Origin: Gonapodya prolifera JEL478
Taxonomy: Eukaryota > Monoblepharomycota > Monoblepharidomycetes > Monoblepharidales > Gonapodyaceae
DNA: 36,780 nt
Direction: 5' to 3'
NCBI GenBank assembly: GCA_001574975.1
Contig: KQ965796.1
Location: 1-36,780 of the forward strand
In this document: one piece after another, positions 32,803-36,780 of the stretch
How the letters are laid out: every line of letters starts with the position of its first letter
How positions within the stretch are numbered: the first letter of the stretch is position 1
Position numbers and translations under genes: made by a program
The notes under the pieces: model-generated
The model's database searches: none
What the model was told of the DNA's origin: nothing
The model's input: the letters and a program-made list of their open reading frames with translations, nothing else

Positions 32803-33583
32803 ATGTCGTCAAACAATGACGAGGAGTCCGGGACTGGGAACCGTAATGGGGATGGACTCGATGCCGTTGAAGCTTCCGGTGCAGAAAATGCAACAAGTGA
32901 GTCGATGGCGTCAAGTCGATCGCAATTGATGGACGATCGCACCCGGAGAACTCTCCCTCCATCTCAGAAACCGGTTCATACTAAAAAGGTGGCGTCTCCG
33001 TTGATGTCTCATCACAAGCGGATGTCCCAAGGTCTGGTCTGGTGCCCCCCAAACTTGAACTTCCTCCGCTGAGGAGAAAAGCAATTCCTCCAGATGATTT
33101 ACAAGCACTTCAAAAAAAGAAGAACTTCGACGCCTATAGAGCTCGTTGAAAGAGTCCAGTGCTACTGAGGGATCAACAAATTCTGCGATTGTTCCCCCGA
33201 AGGACGTTCATCGGTTGAAGAACAAGTTGGAGAATACAAATAGGGCGAATACGGAATTGCGACATCAAATGAAGCTCTCCAACGTATGCTGGATGAAGAA
33301 AAAAATCAGGCTTATGCAAGTAAGTCATTCTCGACACCAATTGTTGCGGGCTGTACGTCACTCAGCAACGCCTACTCATTTCCATTTGATGTTGGGATCT
33401 ACATTTTCGCAACCAGATTTGTTGCCTATTCCCGTGTTTGATTCAACTGAAGTGGATCCGTTGGACATCTCTCCAAGACGGCAGCTGGCGCCTACTCCTT
33501 CAACACGGCCTCCAGTTCCCCTTCCGGAGCTGTTGGATTCAGCGTCAATCACCAGCATTGCTGGTACTTTTGGCGTGCCTTAA
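32803..33583 (+). CDS. bZIP transcription factor with an in-frame TAG in the zipper
   Basis: Four exons, 32803-32896, 32989-33144, 33203-33319 and 33417-33583, join in frame with GT-AG introns of 92, 58 and 97 nt; the stop is TAA. The total is 178 codons. The N-terminus (MSSNNDEESGTGN) is acidic and polar. The basic region KKKNFDAYRARR has the invariant bZIP spacing N-x7-R. Hydrophobic residues V, Y, I and L then recur every seven residues (SSVEEQVGEYK, GEYGIATSNEALQRML), with N and L at second heptad positions. A Pro-rich tail follows (RPPVPLPELL). TAG at 33241-33243 falls between K and G in the zipper, yet the heptad register continues unchanged across it. The splice sites are partly weak (GTTGAA at 33145). 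It binds DNA as a dimer if expressed; the TAG means nonsense mutation, recoding or base error. Confidence 0.6.
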
Positions 33584-33924
33584 GAAGATTCTGGTAGGGT
33601 TTTTGGCAAGCAATTGCCGGCAAAGGGTCAGTGCCTGTACCCCACGTGCGAATGACGGTTCAAAAGAGGACAAGACTATTGGCTTGTGCGTACATCAAGA
33701 TTCAGGTCATCAGTGTCGCAATAACTCAAAATTAAAACCTTGCTTTGGCTTCAGATGATTCTTGGGATGAGCCAGCCGTTCAAGCTTTACATCAAGCTTT
33801 GCAGCACCTTTTGAACTCAGAGGAAAATATTACCCTCGTTTTTTCCTCGGGGCTGCGCCACCGAGGCTCTACGGTAAAATTTACAGGAATAAAGTGCGGT
33901 GCGCAAACTCCATAATGTCTCATT

Positions 33925-34143
33925 TCACTCCAATTTATCGTCCCCCATGATCCGCATGCCAGATTCCTCCCACATACTGAGGGCGCAGGCCACACTAATC
34001 TCGCTTGTGTCGCATCCAGGAACTGTGATCGCAGCTGCGTCCCGGAATCTTCGGCAAACAAGCGATATGCGCAAGTAGAATGCTTTCGGAGGAAGGAAGA
34101 GAAGAATCCGGACCAATACTTCCGTGGGAAGGGAGTCCATCAT
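33925..34143 (-). pseudogene. F-box protein, tandem copy B, truncated
   Basis: ATG 34143/34140 begins MMDSLPTEVLVRILLFLPPK, then LRISLVCRRFRDAA and PGCDTSEISVACALSMW, a typical N-terminal F-box that would bind Skp1 in an SCF ubiquitin ligase. It matches the start of the neighbouring copy A nearly residue for residue for about 57 residues, then stops at TGA 33925. The long substrate-binding part present in copy A is not found downstream, so this is a 3'-truncated duplicate. About 140 bp separate it from the end of copy A. Confidence 0.6.
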
Positions 34144-34281
34144 ACGAGGCAAGATGATGGTGTTTTGCGGTTTCCGCTGAGCGACCTGTATGAGTGCCTC
34201 CAACCAAACGTGGCCTCTCACCTTACTCATTTACTGTCAACCAGGCCCTTGGAGTCTATTTTGCAGGACATCATTATCATC

Positions 34282-35566
34282 TCATGTATCATCAAATACA
34301 TAACTCTCTTCTGAATATAGAGATACTCCCGCGTTTCGAGTCATAGTTTGAAAATTACACCCAAACGTCCGTTCAACTTCATGCACTGAACCACACAGTT
34401 CATGAAGCTTTTTCATCCCATGACCCGGGGAAAGGAGCTCCATGCGCGCACGAAGACTTCGGGATTGTCGTTTGCCCACGCGAAGTAAGTCCTCCAAAAA
34501 CTGCAACACAATTGCATCACATCCGGGTACCTCATTGTAGCGTCTCCTCGGTGTGACCACATCGACCGTGATTTTCGAAGTCGTGATTCCAGGCATGATT
34601 TCAAAGATGGACTTCGTGAGCGTTATGAAATTGTCCGTTGAGGGTGCGGCGAACAGGTCTGTCGCAAACACCATGAATCCAAACGTCTGGATTGAACGAA
34701 GATGCTCCAGTACTGATGCGTCCACGCTCCGGCAATCAAATACAACGCTGTCCGCCCACTTTTTCTTCCCTCTCCATACGGTCAAAGTTCCTTGTTCTAG
34801 CAGGTTTGGATACACTCGGGGCATGTCAACAAAGAAATCGACGAAATTTCATAGGGTCGAAGATCGTGTCATTAAAAAAAGTAACATGCCTTCTTTGATG
34901 ATCAGGCACACGTTCCACCAGGCTCGTAGCACTCCCCGTGTCCAGCAAAGTTCCTCCCGACATGTGTTCCACCTCTGGACACAAACTGAAGAGTGTTTCA
35001 AGTTTCGCCCCCACATCTCCCACAATCTCTTGCAGGAAAATGCGTCGAATTTTCGTCATCGGTACATGGTCAGCGCTGTAGTTGCTGGCACACGAAGCCA
35101 CTGAGTTCAATTGTCAGACACCGCACGTGGTGCGATTGCACGAACCGCGTGAATCTCGCAAAGGCGCTTGAGTTTATCGAGTCAAGCATTTCTATGTAGG
35201 GGTTTACCAGACTTCCTTCGATCCAGCAAAGCTTCAATGAGCCGACTCAATTCAGCCTCGTTAAGCCTATTCACCGCGTACCCAGCTGACACAGTGATAT
35301 GGCGTTTAAAACCAGTCCAAACGTTGCCCGTTGGTCCATCGGATGCAAAAAAAACGTATCATTCCACTGCAATTCTTCTCACCAAGCCTGACTCTCCACA
35401 TCCTGAGGTCACAGGCCACACCAATTTCGTTTGAGCTACATCCTAGAATTGCGACTGAAGCGGCATCGCGGAATCGACGACAAACGAGGGGGATTTGTGT
35501 GTAGAACGTTTTGGCAGGAAGGAAGCGAAGGATCCGTAAGAGAGATTCGGCGGGAAGAGATTCCAT
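34282..35566 (-). pseudogene. F-box protein, tandem copy A, full-length but frame-broken
   Basis: ATG 35566 begins MESLPAESLLRILRFLPAKT with QIPLVCRRFRDAASVAILGC, an F-box. The body continues in successive frames: NVWTGFKRHITVSAGYAVN and ELSRLIEALLDRRKSG (about 35210-35330), IEMLDSINSSAFARFTRFV (about 35140-35200), IRRIFLQEIVGDVGAKLETL (about 34985-35050) and a final 181-codon frame to TGA 34282 (NLLEQGTLTVWRGKKKWADS). At least two changes of frame fall at homopolymers (eight Ts near 35347-35354 and CCCC near 35207), each consistent with one extra base. Introns could explain some breaks. It is either a decaying paralogue or suffers assembly indels. The body looks like the LRR-like half of F-box proteins, but no repeat is clear. 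Confidence 0.55.
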
Positions 35567-35879
35567 CGTACGATGCGCGAGTTGATGGTAGGGTGCACCG
35601 AAAGTAATCGCCTTGGTTCAAAGTGGATTGCTCTGGGTTTCGGCCTTCGGGTGTTAATATTGCTTTGCCAACCAGCTGCGTAATGTCACCTCGTCATTCC
35701 GTCATTGCTATTCGGAATTATAGGTATACATCAAGAATATTTTGTCGATGTATTCAGTCCGACAGGGTGAGGTATTTGCAACCGTAACATCGTCCAGGGT
35801 GCGAAATCGAGCCGGCGTGATGGACAGCGAGTTCGACGGAGCCCAAACTCCCTGCCGCCGGTACTGCATGTTCTTTACT

Positions 35880-36780
35880 TCAGCTCGCCAGTGCCTCCCG
35901 AAACAAATCCTCAGCAAGCGGTCTTCCGTCGCCACACTCCCGGACGATCTCCTCCGCGGCGGCTAACATGTCGGAGTGAATGTTGTCGATAGAGTTAGAG
36001 GCATCGAGGACCTGGGAGGAGGGGTGTGGATTGCATGGGGAAGAACGAGGTATGAGTGACGAGGAAAATAACGACCTGGCCTACCACCACCCCGGCCAAG
36101 CAGACTGCCCCCTCTTCCAAGCTGGCGCCAGCTGTTAAACCGACCTTCCACCGCCCAGTGTCTCTCTCCCTCTTGCCCAACTCATGGAACACACCCCTCA
36201 CTGTGGCCTGCATTTCTTCCACCTCGTACCGTTCTCCTCCGAACCCGGGTCGTCCCCGTGCGTCCTCCGGTGACAAGTCCAAGAAGAAGACGAGGTCGGG
36301 TCGTGGGAGGCCCGCGTCGGGAGGGAGGAGCCATGGAAGGGGAAGGCCCTGAAGGAGGGTGGGTCACAAGGAGTGAGGACGTTCCAAAGTGGGGGCATGA
36401 GAAGAGAAATCGAAACGTGCTTTTGCGGCAGAGAATGCAACGCCGGAGTAGGCGTAGCGGTCGAGAACGAGGGAGTTTCCGGAGAGAAGAAGAGATTTGA
36501 GACGAGGGCTGAGATTGCGAGGATTGGTCAACGATTCAGTTTTCTCCAACGGAACAGAAACGTCTCCGACGTTCCTCATTTTCGTGATGCTGCAGGCTGA
36601 CTCAGATTATCAGCCCTCAATAGCCAGAGAGCTCCCGAAAGCATGACCGAGGACAACCAACATCATCCGTTAACCTCACATTGCCTCCCATCTGTTCGCG
36701 GAGAACAGGAGATGAATCGCGCGATCGTCAAGATCTTGCGACTGTGCAAGGTAAGAGTCAATGAGTTTTCCAATGGGCGT
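35880..36780 (-). CDS. CDC8: Thymidylate kinase (dTMP kinase), 5' end beyond the window
   Basis: The enzyme phosphorylates dTMP to dTDP for DNA synthesis. The visible exons (minus) are 36780-36680, 36508-36421, 36348-36145 and 36011-35880, about 174 residues to stop TGA 35880. Motifs are [54 protein letters not shown] (the DRY-type motif), [24 protein letters not shown] and [13 protein letters not shown]. The P-loop exon lies off the right edge. The second visible intron (36349-36420, 72 nt) appears to use a GC donor rather than GT; with GC the protein reads AAKGL as in the family, whereas the nearest GT puts the next exon out of frame. Otherwise the gene looks intact. Confidence 0.9.

Noticed and set aside
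1-36780. Genome-wide reassignment of TAG to a sense codon as an established conclusion
   Set aside because: CDKAL1 (756 aa), the 682-aa gene and nudC contain no in-frame TAG, TIM13 ends naturally at TAG, and two of the three interrupting TAGs lie in a kinase that also has a frame break. It is kept only as a hypothesis for the bZIP.
1-36780. tRNA, rRNA, CRISPR array, bacterial-type operon or phage genes
   Set aside because: None could be recognised by eye; all solved genes are intron-bearing nuclear genes. A tRNAscan-SE or Infernal run would be needed to exclude small RNAs.

Overview
The window is nuclear DNA from an intron-rich eukaryote, most likely a fungus, and probably an early-diverging (zoosporic) one. 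The genes I could solve are split by short GT-AG introns, mostly 58-100 nt, and include microexons of 11, 15, 21 and 24 nt. The nudC protein has the fungal-style C-terminus. A CDKAL1-type tRNA methylthiotransferase with a C-terminal membrane anchor fits animals, plants and some basal fungi better than Dikarya. That placement is inference from gene content only. The sequence has one run of Ns (13994-14026) and one isolated N near 1077, so it is an assembly with gaps.

Layout. Positions 1-2.9 kb are retrotransposon debris: the 3' end and LTR of one Ty1/copia element, the RT/RNase H end of a second copia element with a frame break, and a solo LTR of another family with a 5-bp target duplication. 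From 3.1 to 9.5 kb three minus-strand genes follow each other: TIM13 (small Tim chaperone), a TKL-type kinase joined to a ribonuclease-inhibitor-type LRR array, and nudC. Positions 9.5-15.1 kb are gene-bearing but poorly resolved; the best candidates are a single-pass membrane protein crossing the N gap and a protein with an acidic tail. From 15.9 to 21.6 kb lie two large minus-strand genes: one ending in a candidate 2-oxoglutarate/Fe(II) dioxygenase-like domain, the other a well-solved 682-aa low-complexity, probably nuclear protein. Positions 21.8-26.4 kb hold a solvable unknown gene, an extremely acidic 204-aa protein and some unresolved reading frames. Positions 26.4-28.4 kb look non-coding. 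From 28.5 to 31.5 kb is CDKAL1. Then come a plus-strand bZIP transcription factor gene (32.8-33.6 kb), a decaying tandem pair of F-box genes (33.9-35.6 kb) and the 3' part of thymidylate kinase, which runs off the right edge.

How it fits together. There is no operon logic here. Housekeeping genes (TIM13, nudC, CDKAL1, thymidylate kinase) have clean splice models. Members of fast-evolving families (TKL-LRR kinase, F-box) carry frame breaks or stops, which suggests pseudogenisation, although single-base assembly errors could produce the same picture. The most unusual points are: a phased cluster of seven bZIP-type TGA(C/G)TCA sites in a copia LTR; microexons carrying essential motifs; in-frame TAG codons inside the bZIP zipper and the kinase; and the possible dioxygenase gene.
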